Assembly: GCA_913775215.1 (NCBI GenBank) | Contig: CAJYKO010000225.1 | Coordinates: 1-7,901, forward strand | Length of the DNA: 7,901 bases | Direction: 5' to 3' | Source of the DNA: an uncultured Devosia sp. | GTDB taxonomy: Bacteria; Pseudomonadota; Alphaproteobacteria; Rhizobiales; Devosiaceae | Part shown: in pieces, positions 1-6,298 of the stretch | How positions within the stretch are numbered: the stretch's first letter is position 1 | How the letters are laid out: every line of letters begins with the position of its first letter | Notes under the pieces: model-generated | The model's database searches: none | Told to the model about the DNA's origin: nothing | What the model saw: the letters and a program-made list of their open reading frames with translations, nothing else | Translations under genes and position numbers: made by a program

Positions 1-883
1 CATCGATCACCACGCTCGAACCGCCATATTCCATGAAGGCATAGATGCCGTAATCCGAAGCGGTGAACGAGCCTGCCTTCACATCGGCAATCGCCTTGTT
101 GATCATCGGCTCGCCATGCCACAGCGCACTCGCCAGGATCGTGCCCGGATAATCCGCCGATGTGTCGATCACATTGCCGATCGCCAGAATGCCACGTTCC
201 TTGGCCGCGTCCGAAACGCCGAAGCGTTCTGCATAGAGGATGTCCGCGCCCGCATCGACCATGGCAAAGGCGGCTTCCTTAGCCTTCGGCGGATCATACC
301 AGGAGTTGATGAAGCTCACCGAGAACTTGACGTCCGGATTGACCGACAGCGCGCCCGCCTTGAAGGCATTCATCAGCCGGTTCACTTCCGGAATGGCGTA
401 GCCACCCACCATGCCGATCTTGTTGCTCTCGGTCTTAAGGCCCGCAACGATCCCGGTCAGGTAGCTTGGCTCGTGGATGAAATTGTCGAAGGTCGCAAAG
501 TTCGGCTCCGCCGGCGGCAGGCTCGACCCCATCAGGAACGAAATTTCCGGATATTCCGAAGCCACCGCACGCGCCGGCTGCTCGACCCCGAATGCCTCGC
601 CTACAATCAGGTTCACGCCCTGCTCGGCATATTCGCGCATCACGCGCTCATAGTCAGTGTTCGAGATGTTTTCCGAATAGACGTAGTCGATCTCGCCCTG
701 TTCGTCGGCCGTCATCAGCGCATTGTGCAACCGGCTCGCCCATTGCTGCTCCACCGGCACGGTCCAGATCGCGGCAACCTTTATTACGTCCTGTGCAAAG
801 CTGACGCCGCTCAACGCCAGCGCCATGCCGGCTGCCAGCACCGAAACAAACACGCGCCGTCCGGCAACGAATTTTTCTGTCAT
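1..883 (-). CDS. BMP-family ABC transporter substrate-binding protein (C-terminus beyond left edge)
   Basis: Open without a stop from ATG at 883 to the window edge: 294 residues of a protein usually about 330-360 long. Residues 1-30 form a Sec signal peptide (basic start MTEKFVAGRR, hydrophobic core, cleavage likely after SFA30 before QD). There is no lipobox cysteine, so it is probably a soluble periplasmic protein although many relatives are lipoproteins. Family-like stretches are NLIVGEAFG (91-99), IGMVGGYAIPEVNRLMNAFKAGA (156-178) and FINSWYDPPKAKEAA (191-205), followed by GADILYA (212-218). A GAGGG ribosome site at 893-889 sits five bases before the ATG. BMP proteins usually feed nucleosides, purines or related small molecules to an ATPase and two permeases, which would lie left of this window. 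It follows the reductase gene by 111 bases on the same strand, so it may be read from the same operon or from its own weak promoter. The family call is firm; the ligand is unknown. Confidence 0.9.
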   Translation of the reverse strand, partial: MTEKFVAGRRVFVSVLAAGMALALSGVSFAQDVIKVAAIWTVPVEQQWASRLHNALMTADEQGEIDYVYSENISNTDYERVMREYAEQGVNLIVGEAFGVEQPARAVASEYPEISFLMGSSLPPAEPNFATFDNFIHEPSYLTGIVAGLKTESNKIGMVGGYAIPEVNRLMNAFKAGALSVNPDVKFSVSFINSWYDPPKAKEAAFAMVDAGADILYAERFGVSDAAKERGILAIGNVIDTSADYPGTILASALWHGEPMINKAIADVKAGSFTASDYGIYAFMEYGGSSVVID

Positions 884-922
884 ATCATCCCTCGTGTCGA
901 AAACTTCATCCGGCTTCCCTGC

Positions 923-939
923 TGCTCATTCTCTGAGCA
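923..939 (-). other. Small hairpin between reductase and BMP genes
   Basis: TGCTCA / TGAGCA, a 6-bp stem with a 5-base loop, lies in the 111-base gap (884-994). No T-run follows it on the minus strand, so it is a poor intrinsic terminator. It may mark mRNA processing or be chance. No convincing -35/-10 pair for the BMP gene is visible in the gap; TTGAAA lies at a usable position but its -10 partner is poor. Confidence 0.3.
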
Positions 940-994
940 AGAACCGGTTTCAATGCAAGCACACAGCATCCGTTGTGCACTCAACTTTAGTGGC

Positions 995-1585
995 TCAGAA
1001 CCGCGCCAGCTCGCTCCGCACCGTGCCCAGAAATCCCTCGAGCCCGGCCGGCGAAACATTGTTCATGTCGTAAAGCGCCAGATATTTCGGCCGCGTCCGA
1101 AACGTCGCCCAGCCCCAACGCATGGCAATCCGCCGCGGCGGGTCGCCCATCACGAACGTGCGCCACCTGTTCCCACCATAAGTGGTCACGAACGCCACCT
1201 TCTTGATATTGGTTAGGCACGGCACCAGCCGCCCGCGATCCCCGCCGCCCTCCATGATAAAGGAGACGCCCGGCACGAACACCCGGTCAAAATACCCCTT
1301 GAGGATCGCCGGATACCCATAATTCCAAACCGGATGCACCACGACCAGCGCATCCGCCGCCTGCAACCTATCCGCATAGGGCTTGATTGCGGGCGTCAAA
1401 TTCCCCGGCACATCATGATAATTCAGCCGCTCTTCCCGCGTCAGAACCGGCGAAAAACCCTCGTCATAGAGATTGAGCGCATCGACCTCATGCCCCGCGC
1501 TTTTCAGCCCCTCGATCGCCGCCCCGTAAAGCGCCCGGTTGAAACTCGTCTCGACCGGATGCGCATGAATGACATGTACACGCAT
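995..1585 (-). CDS. NAD(P)H-dependent oxidoreductase, flavodoxin-like fold (NQO/KefF/MdaB type)
   Basis: The protein has 196 residues, a normal length for the family, and is probably a cytoplasmic FMN- or FAD-binding NAD(P)H:quinone or flavin reductase. The N-terminal beta strand and phosphate-binding segment VHVIHAHPVETSFNRAL (3-19) is typical. The strong hallmark is VHPVWNYGYPAILKGYFDRV (83-102), where the W..PA.LKG..DRV pattern lines the flavin pocket. VTTYGGNRWR (133-142) matches the later conserved glycine-rich loop. Its ATG at 1585 shares one base with the stop of the FAD oxidase gene (TGATG), which implies translational coupling. In this operon it could recycle reduced flavin, reduce a ring intermediate, or detoxify a quinone-like product; sequence alone does not choose. 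The family is clear and the substrate is not. Confidence 0.9.
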   Translation of the reverse strand: MRVHVIHAHPVETSFNRALYGAAIEGLKSAGHEVDALNLYDEGFSPVLTREERLNYHDVPGNLTPAIKPYADRLQAADALVVVHPVWNYGYPAILKGYFDRVFVPGVSFIMEGGGDRGRLVPCLTNIKKVAFVTTYGGNRWRTFVMGDPPRRIAMRWGWATFRTRPKYLALYDMNNVSPAGLEGFLGTVRSELARF

Positions 1586-2985
1586 CAGGCCGCATGCACC
1601 GGATTGAGCCCGTCAAAGAGCCAGGCCTTGCCCGAGGAAAAGTCGAAGTCGGGATTTTCCCAGGCAATCATCTTGCCCGGATTGAGAATGCCCTTGGGAT
1701 CCGCCTCCCGCTTGAACGCCAACTGCTTCTGGTCCGTCCGCTTCATCCCGCCCTCTTCGAGCGTAAATCGATGCGGATTGAACACGTCGCAGCCGTTCTC
1801 CTCGTGAATGCGGATGATCTCCTCGAGCCGTTCCTCACTCGTATACCGCACTATCGGCAGTCCGGCATAAGTCACGAGCCCATCCTGGCGCGTCATCTCG
1901 ATATGCATGGGCACCTCATCCCCAAAAATATCGACCATCTTCTTGAGGTGCTCGAGCGTCGGATAGCGCGTCTGCAAATAGGTGATCGTCGGATCGACCT
2001 TGAGCGCGCGCAGCGTCGTGTGGTTCCAGCCCAGCTCATAAATCGGCGGCAGGCGCTTCAATTCCTCCTCGCTCGCCTTGTCCGAGCGATAGAGCATCTC
2101 ACCCCCATGGTGCGATACGAACAGCGCCAGCGCTTCCACCGAAACCGGCGCAACCATGATCAAGACGACCGATTGCCCATCTTTGATATAGGGCTTGTGC
2201 CGGTTGAAATAAGCCTCAGGGATAGGCGCCGCGCAGGGCGACAGCTCCTTGAGCAGGATGCCATCTTGCTTAGCGAGCTTTTCCGAAAACGCCGCCGCCT
2301 CGATGAAATCGTCGAACCCGACCATGACATCGATCCACTCATGCGCCTCGGTCAGCGGCATTTCCGCTTCGACGATAATGCCATTGGTCCCATAGGCATG
2401 CGCGACCTTGAGAATGTCCTCGCCCACGAGATCAAGCTCCCGCGGCTCCGCCTCGCAGGTGATAATCTTCAAGCCCAAAATAGACCCCAGCGCCCTCAAC
2501 CCGCCCCAGCGGATCGAACCGACGCCGCCCGAACCCCCAGCGATAAACCCGCCCAGCGATGCCATGCGATAGGTCGAGGGATGAAACCGTAGTTCGCCAC
2601 CCACAGCGGCCTTCGTCTCATGATCGAGCTTTTCGAGCACCGCCCCAGCCTGCGCCCGGACCCGATCCTTCTTGATCTCGAGGACCTTGTCCATGTTCAT
2701 CAGGTTCAGCATCGCCCCGCCTGAAAGCGGCATGGCCTGCCCATAATTGCCTGTGCCCGCCCCGCGCGGGGTAATCGCCACGCCATGCTTGAACGCGGCG
2801 CGGAGCACAGTCTTCACTTCCTCATTGCTGCGCGGCGAAACCACCACCTCCGCGGTCACATGGTCGAGCTTTGCCTTGAGCACGGGCGAGTACCAATAAT
2901 GGTCGCGGCTGCGCTGCTGCACGATGCGCGGATTGTCTTCTTGCGGAATGTCGCCCAGTTCGGCGCGGAATGCTGCAATGCTCAT
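1585..2985 (-). CDS. FAD-linked oxidase / dehydrogenase (GlcD-like, VAO/PCMH fold)
   Basis: The protein has 466 residues, matching single-subunit GlcD/D-lactate-dehydrogenase-like flavoenzymes. The N-terminal PCMH FAD domain spans about 45-215: VVVSPRSNEEV (47-57), the pyrophosphate loop TPRGAGTGNYGQ (72-83) followed by GGAMLNLMNMDKVLEI (89-104), and the second glycine-rich FAD segment ASLGGFIAGGSGGVGS (142-157). The C-terminal FAD-oxidase domain ends with the expected DPKGILNPGKM (429-439). No Cys-rich iron-sulfur motif and no signal peptide are present, so it is a soluble cytoplasmic enzyme. Relatives oxidise D-2-hydroxy acids or alcohol/amine carbons. It sits between a deaminase-like hydrolase and an NAD(P)H reductase, so it probably oxidises the product of the former. 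The ATG at 2985 overlaps the hydrolase stop by four bases (ATGA) and has only a weak ribosome site, consistent with coupled translation. Confidence 0.9.
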   Translation of the reverse strand: MSIAAFRAELGDIPQEDNPRIVQQRSRDHYWYSPVLKAKLDHVTAEVVVSPRSNEEVKTVLRAAFKHGVAITPRGAGTGNYGQAMPLSGGAMLNLMNMDKVLEIKKDRVRAQAGAVLEKLDHETKAAVGGELRFHPSTYRMASLGGFIAGGSGGVGSIRWGGLRALGSILGLKIITCEAEPRELDLVGEDILKVAHAYGTNGIIVEAEMPLTEAHEWIDVMVGFDDFIEAAAFSEKLAKQDGILLKELSPCAAPIPEAYFNRHKPYIKDGQSVVLIMVAPVSVEALALFVSHHGGEMLYRSDKASEEELKRLPPIYELGWNHTTLRALKVDPTITYLQTRYPTLEHLKKMVDIFGDEVPMHIEMTRQDGLVTYAGLPIVRYTSEERLEEIIRIHEENGCDVFNPHRFTLEEGGMKRTDQKQLAFKREADPKGILNPGKMIAWENPDFDFSSGKAWLFDGLNPVHAA

Positions 2986-4295
2986 GCTTGGCCCATCAAG
3001 TCGTCGAGTTCACGGTAATCGGGGAGGGTGGTGTCGATCGCCTGTCCGGCGCGGATGACAATCCGGTCGGCCTGTGGCCGAGACATCAGTTCGGTCCAGC
3101 TGCGTCCTTTGAAGAGCACCAGATCAGCCGGCGCCCCGACGCCGAACTCACCCTTGTAGCCGAAGCCGGCAATGCCAGCCGGATCGGCGGAAACCGCCCG
3201 CGCCCAGGCAAAGGCCTCGTCCTGCGGATGATCGTAATGCAAGATTCGCGCGCCCTCGCGGAACACCTCGAACCCGTCGAGATCGCCATAGGCGTAGAAG
3301 GGGTCGCGCGTATTGTCCGACGCAATCGCGACCTTGACGCCCGCCGCCTTCAATTCATTGAGCAACGTCACCCCACGCCAGCGCGGCGTTCGCACACCAG
3401 CGCTATTGTCCCGGTCTTGCAGATACATATTGCACATCGGCAGCGACACGACGGCAATCCCAGCTTGCGCCACCTTGTCGATCACGCGCTTGGCCGTGTC
3501 GCTGTCCTGCACAGCCAGCGAACAGCAATGCCCCGCCGTCACCGAGCCGGTAAATCCACTTTCGATCACCGCATCGGCTAGACACTCCAGCGCATTCGCC
3601 TTTGGGTCCGGGCTTTCATCGGTATGCAGATCGATATCGAGCCCGAGCTCCCCCGCGATCTCCACCAGCTTCCGCATAATGAGCGGATTGTCCGGATGCA
3701 CCGCGGTCGATCCACCCAAAATCCCGCCAGCCGCCTTGGTCGCGGTCGCAACCGCTCGCAGCTGTTCCGCATCGAGGATCGTGTCGGGCCCCATCAGCCC
3801 CGCGCCCTGCAGTTCGATCCGCCCGGCCCAGCGCTCGCGCATGGCGGAAAAAACCGTCCAGGTGATTTCGTGCTGCGGAGGCGCCATGTCGAGATGCGTG
3901 CGGATCGCCGCCGTGCCATGCGCAAAGGCGCAGCGCAGCGAGAAATCCATGCGCCGTTCGACATCGCTCGCCGCCCAATTGGCCTCGCGATCGGCCAATA
4001 CGGCCTTGAGCGCCCCTATCCAGGTGCCGTCCGGATTTTCTTTCCGCGCCCAGATATGCCCCTTGTCGAGATGCGTGTGCAGATCGACAAAAGCCGGCAA
4101 AACGATATCGCCGCGCATATCGATCTTCTGCGGCAAAGTCGCCGACCCCGCCGCGCCAATCGCCGCAATCGCCCCATCGGCAATCGTGATATCGACAGCC
4201 TTCAGTGCACCCGAAGCAGGCTCACCCAGCACCGAAGCCGGGACAGTGGCATTGACCACGGCGTAATGGCCATCCGCCGGAACCGAAACACTCAC
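2982..4295 (-). CDS. Amidohydrolase-superfamily deaminase, cytosine-deaminase-like
   Basis: The 437-residue metal-dependent hydrolase starts at GTG (4295). That start is supported by GGGAGGG at 4309-4303 with seven-base spacing. The small N-terminal beta domain ends at GDIVLPAFVDLHTHLDKGH (62-80). Compared with E. coli CodA from memory, the metal ligands would be H73, H75, H224 and D327, with E227 as general acid/base (HTDE, 224-227) and H256 (TAGHC). The 32-residue gap from H224 to H256 equals that of CodA H214-H246. SDNTRDPFYAYGD (326-338) is the DP.Y.....D region. The CodA substrate-contact Gln156 appears to be Gly169 here and Asp314 appears to be Asn328, so another ring substrate is likely. 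It lies directly downstream of an importer and shares four bases with the next gene. Alternatives are a triazine, creatinine-like or isocytosine-like deaminase, or a cyclic amidase. The class is confident and the substrate is not. Confidence 0.87.
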   Translation of the reverse strand: MSVSVPADGHYAVVNATVPASVLGEPASGALKAVDITIADGAIAAIGAAGSATLPQKIDMRGDIVLPAFVDLHTHLDKGHIWARKENPDGTWIGALKAVLADREANWAASDVERRMDFSLRCAFAHGTAAIRTHLDMAPPQHEITWTVFSAMRERWAGRIELQGAGLMGPDTILDAEQLRAVATATKAAGGILGGSTAVHPDNPLIMRKLVEIAGELGLDIDLHTDESPDPKANALECLADAVIESGFTGSVTAGHCCSLAVQDSDTAKRVIDKVAQAGIAVVSLPMCNMYLQDRDNSAGVRTPRWRGVTLLNELKAAGVKVAIASDNTRDPFYAYGDLDGFEVFREGARILHYDHPQDEAFAWARAVSADPAGIAGFGYKGEFGVGAPADLVLFKGRSWTELMSRPQADRIVIRAGQAIDTTLPDYRELDDLMGQA

Positions 4296-4534
4296 AAACC
4301 AACCCTCCCACGCAGCAGGCAGTATTCAAGCATGCCAGCGCCCGCCCTTCCCTCCGTAGCCCTCATGGTGAGGTTCGGAGCAAAGCGTAGCCTCGAACCA
4401 CGGAGGCGTGCCACAAAACTTAGTGCTACCGCTGCAGCGAGGTTCGCCTTGCCAGTCGCCTTGCCGTCTTCCTGAAAAGTTGGCGGGATCGGCAGTGCCG
4501 CGCTCCAACCCATGAAAATCGCCTGAACCCCCAT
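4292..4534 (-). CDS. Repeat-containing intercistronic ORF, 80 codons, doubtful
   Basis: An open frame exactly bridges the permease and hydrolase genes. Its ATG at 4534 follows the permease stop by one base (TGAGATG), has GGGAGA at 4546-4541 six bases upstream, and its TGA overlaps the hydrolase GTG as GTGA. The translation (MGVQAIFMGWSAALPIPP..., ending MLEYCLLRGRVGL) has no recognised domain and is rich in Ala, Arg and Gly. Its middle is the reading of a palindromic intergenic repeat at 4361-4406. It could be a translated spacer that keeps ribosomes moving across the repeat, or simply an open frame by chance. I know of no protein family that it fits. Confidence 0.3.
   Translation of the reverse strand: MGVQAIFMGWSAALPIPPTFQEDGKATGKANLAAAVALSFVARLRGSRLRFAPNLTMRATEGRAGAGMLEYCLLRGRVGL
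4361..4406. repeat. REP-like palindromic intergenic element
   Basis: The arms CCTCATGGTGAGG (4361-4373) and CCTCGAACCACGGAGG (4391-4406) fold as CCTC/GAGG, TGGT/ACCA and GAGG/CCTC, separated by a one-to-two-base internal loop and a two-base bulge, around a 17-base loop. CCTCCGTA at 4351-4358 offers a competing outer partner for the right arm. Palindromes of this wording recur in intergenic regions of Hyphomicrobiales, as far as I recall. Here it sits inside an operon, between permease and hydrolase, where it could lower downstream expression or protect the upstream mRNA. Only one copy is visible in this window. Confidence 0.65.
4442..4465. repeat. Two imperfect tandem 12-bp units
   Basis: GTTCGCCTTGCC (4442-4453) is followed directly by AGTCGCCTTGCC (4454-4465); 10 of 12 bases agree. 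The unit is a multiple of three, so it keeps the minus-strand 80-codon frame open. It lies next to the palindromic element in the same intercistronic stretch and is probably a small slippage duplication. Confidence 0.4.
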
Positions 4535-4535
4535 C

Positions 4536-5405
4536 TCAATTCTCCCGCTTCAGCGCACTTTCGTGCCAGCGATGTAGCATCGCCCAGGAGATCAGCGAGG
4601 TCAGCGCAAAGATCGCGACACCGGTCATCATCAGCAGCACCAGCGCCGCATAAAGTCGCGGATAATTCAGCCGATAGCCGGATTCGAGCAGCCGGAACGC
4701 CAGCCCCGACCCCTTGCCGGCCGAACCCGCCGCAAATTCCGCCACCACCGCCGCGATCAGCGATAGGCCCCCGCCAATCCGCAGCCCCGCCGCGAAATAG
4801 GGCAGGGACGACGGGAGCTTGAGATGGATCAGCGTCTGCCAGCGGCTCGCGCCATAAAGCTCGAAGAGATTTAGAAGGTTATGGTCGACGCTTTTGAGCC
4901 CCGCGACCATGTTGGAAAGGATCGGAAAGAACGCCACGACAAAGGCGCAGGTCAACAGCGCCGATTGCGTGTCGGGCATGTAGATGATCAGCAGCGGTGC
5001 GATGGCGATCATCGGCGTTACTTGCAGGATCACCGCAAAGGGAAAGAGCGCCAGTTCGATCCAGCGGCTCTGCACCAATATGATCGCCAGCCCAACGCCG
5101 CCGACCAGCGCAATTGCAAGCGCCATGACGGTAATACGTAGCGTTACCAGCAGCGATGGCGCGAGCGTCCCCCAATCGGTAAAAAGCGCAGTCACTACAT
5201 CGAGCGGCGCCGGCATGATATAACGCGGCACCTGATTGATCACGATATGCGCCTGCCACGCGGCAATCGCCAGCAACACCATGAACACCGGTACAACGAT
5301 TGAGAGCACACGCTCGCTGACGCTCGACCGGCTGATCGGAATGACGACTTGACTGTCAGTTCCGGCTTCTGTGGAAGCCTTGTCAAAAGCAACGGCATCG
5401 CTCAT
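4536..5405 (-). CDS. ABC transporter permease, BPD_transp_1 family (SsuC/TauC/ThiX-like)
   Basis: The inner-membrane channel subunit has 289 residues. The frame stays open upstream to 5642, but the chosen ATG at 5405 forms an ATGA overlap with the ATPase stop, and the protein then begins normally (MSDAVAFDK). Hydrophobic segments lie near 33-50, 84-111, 117-143, 148-170, 207-228 and 252-276, giving the usual six-helix layout. The EAA loop that docks on the ATPase is ELYGASRWQTLIHLKLPSSL (182-201), with the conserved Gly185 and LP198. HNLLNLFELYGA and the preceding GLKSVD are typical of nitrate/sulfonate/taurine/thiamine-precursor permeases. Only one permease gene is present, so it presumably works as a homodimer. 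The family is certain; the substrate follows the binding protein and is unknown. Confidence 0.93.
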   Translation of the reverse strand: MSDAVAFDKASTEAGTDSQVVIPISRSSVSERVLSIVVPVFMVLLAIAAWQAHIVINQVPRYIMPAPLDVVTALFTDWGTLAPSLLVTLRITVMALAIALVGGVGLAIILVQSRWIELALFPFAVILQVTPMIAIAPLLIIYMPDTQSALLTCAFVVAFFPILSNMVAGLKSVDHNLLNLFELYGASRWQTLIHLKLPSSLPYFAAGLRIGGGLSLIAAVVAEFAAGSAGKGSGLAFRLLESGYRLNYPRLYAALVLLMMTGVAIFALTSLISWAMLHRWHESALKREN

Positions 5406-6235
5406 TTCGCCTGGGCTCCCCGCATGATGGCTTCCTGAAGCGCGCGTGAAACCGTGTCGGTCGTCGCGCGATATTCCTCCGAAGTGCGATAGTTCTCGTC
5501 GCGCACCGCCGAGGTTTCTAGCGGCAAGTCTGCATAAACCTGGCCCGGCCGCGCGCGCATGACGACGATGCGATTGCTCAAAAAAGCGCTCTCGAACACC
5601 GAGTGCGTGACGAAGATCACCGTGATTCCCGTTTCTCGCCAAAGACGCAGCACGTCGTCATTGAGCTTTTGACGCGTGATTTCATCGAGCGCCGCAAAGG
5701 GCTCATCCATCAGTAAGAGCTTTGGCTTGGTCACCAGCGCCCGCGCGATCGAGACGCGCATCTTCATCCCGCCCGAAAGCTCGCGCGGATAGGATTTGGT
5801 GAAATCGGCAAGGCCAACCGAGGCCAGAACCTCCATGATCGCTGGATTGGCATCGGCCTTGGAGACGCCGCGCAGCCGCAGGGGCAGATAGACATTGCCC
5901 CACACCGTCTGCCAGGGCATCAGCGTCGGCTCCTGGAAGACGAAGCCGACATCGCCCTCGGGCAATCCCTTCTTGCTGATCTGCGAAGAAGGCCAATCGA
6001 TCGTGCCCGAGCTCGGTGCGCCGAGCCCCGCAATAATGCGGAGGGCAGTGGATTTGCCGCAGCCAGAGGGTCCGAGCAGGCTCAGAAATTCGCCGCGCTG
6101 CACGTCGAGCGACATGTCCTTGAGAGCCAAGGTGCCGTTGGAAAAGAGCTTGCTGACATGCCGCATGGAAACGACAAGCCGGGAAGCCGCGGGTGGCGCC
6201 TGTGTGGCGGGCGCAGAAATCGTCAGGTCAGTCAA
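5402..6235 (-). CDS. ABC transporter ATP-binding protein (SsuB/TauB/ThiZ-like)
   Basis: This cytoplasmic ATPase of 277 residues carries all nucleotide-binding motifs: Walker A GPSGCGKST (55-63), Q-loop VFQE with Gln101, signature LSGGMKMRVSIARAL (153-167), Walker B LLLMDEP (173-179), D-loop ALD (182-184) and switch His211 (FVTHS). The start is uncertain. The frame is limited upstream by an in-frame TAG 18 bases before 6235, and the first usable codon there is TTG (6235) with a poor ribosome site. The first in-frame ATG is Met24 (6166), just before RHVSKLF where family homology begins, but it too lacks a clear ribosome site. Residues 1-23 (Ala/Pro-rich) may be a non-conserved tail. The gene lies 63 bases after the binding-protein gene and overlaps the permease start by four bases. 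Confidence 0.93.
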   Translation of the reverse strand: MTDLTISAPATQAPPAASRLVVSMRHVSKLFSNGTLALKDMSLDVQRGEFLSLLGPSGCGKSTALRIIAGLGAPSSGTIDWPSSQISKKGLPEGDVGFVFQEPTLMPWQTVWGNVYLPLRLRGVSKADANPAIMEVLASVGLADFTKSYPRELSGGMKMRVSIARALVTKPKLLLMDEPFAALDEITRQKLNDDVLRLWRETGITVIFVTHSVFESAFLSNRIVVMRARPGQVYADLPLETSAVRDENYRTSEEYRATTDTVSRALQEAIMRGAQAK

Positions 6236-6262
6236 AGTGCATCGCCCATTCTAGGGTCGGAG

Positions 6263-6287
6263 CGGCGCGGACGTCATGCCCGCGCCG
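6263..6287 (-). other. Intercistronic GC stem-loop after the binding-protein gene
   Basis: CGGCGCGG (6263-6270) and CCGCGCCG (6280-6287) form a perfect 8-bp stem with a 9-base loop, in the 63-base gap between binding-protein and ATPase genes. No U-run follows in the direction of transcription, so it is unlikely to be an intrinsic terminator. Stem-loops here commonly protect the 3' end of the binding-protein mRNA so that this subunit is made in excess. The stem is directly visible; the role is inferred from other importer operons. Confidence 0.65.
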
Positions 6288-6298
6288 GGAGATAAGGA

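Noticed and set aside
923..939. Intrinsic terminator after the reductase gene
   Set aside because: The stem is only 6 bp and no T-run follows it on the minus strand.
116..1216. 366-codon plus-strand open frame
   Set aside because: It lies antisense to the BMP and reductase genes, is Arg/His-rich as expected from the opposite strand of GC-rich genes, and crosses two real genes and their gap.
1594..2592. 332-codon plus-strand open frame
   Set aside because: It is antisense to the FAD oxidase, whose motifs are intact; composition is typical of a shadow frame.
3313..4475. Two long plus-strand frames (3313-4266 and 3624-4475)
   Set aside because: Both are antisense to the amidohydrolase, with no recognisable domain.
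5406..5642. 79-residue N-terminal extension of the permease
   Set aside because: It overlaps the ATPase coding region and reads as low-complexity Arg/Ala/Gly; the ATGA start at 5405 is standard for such operons.
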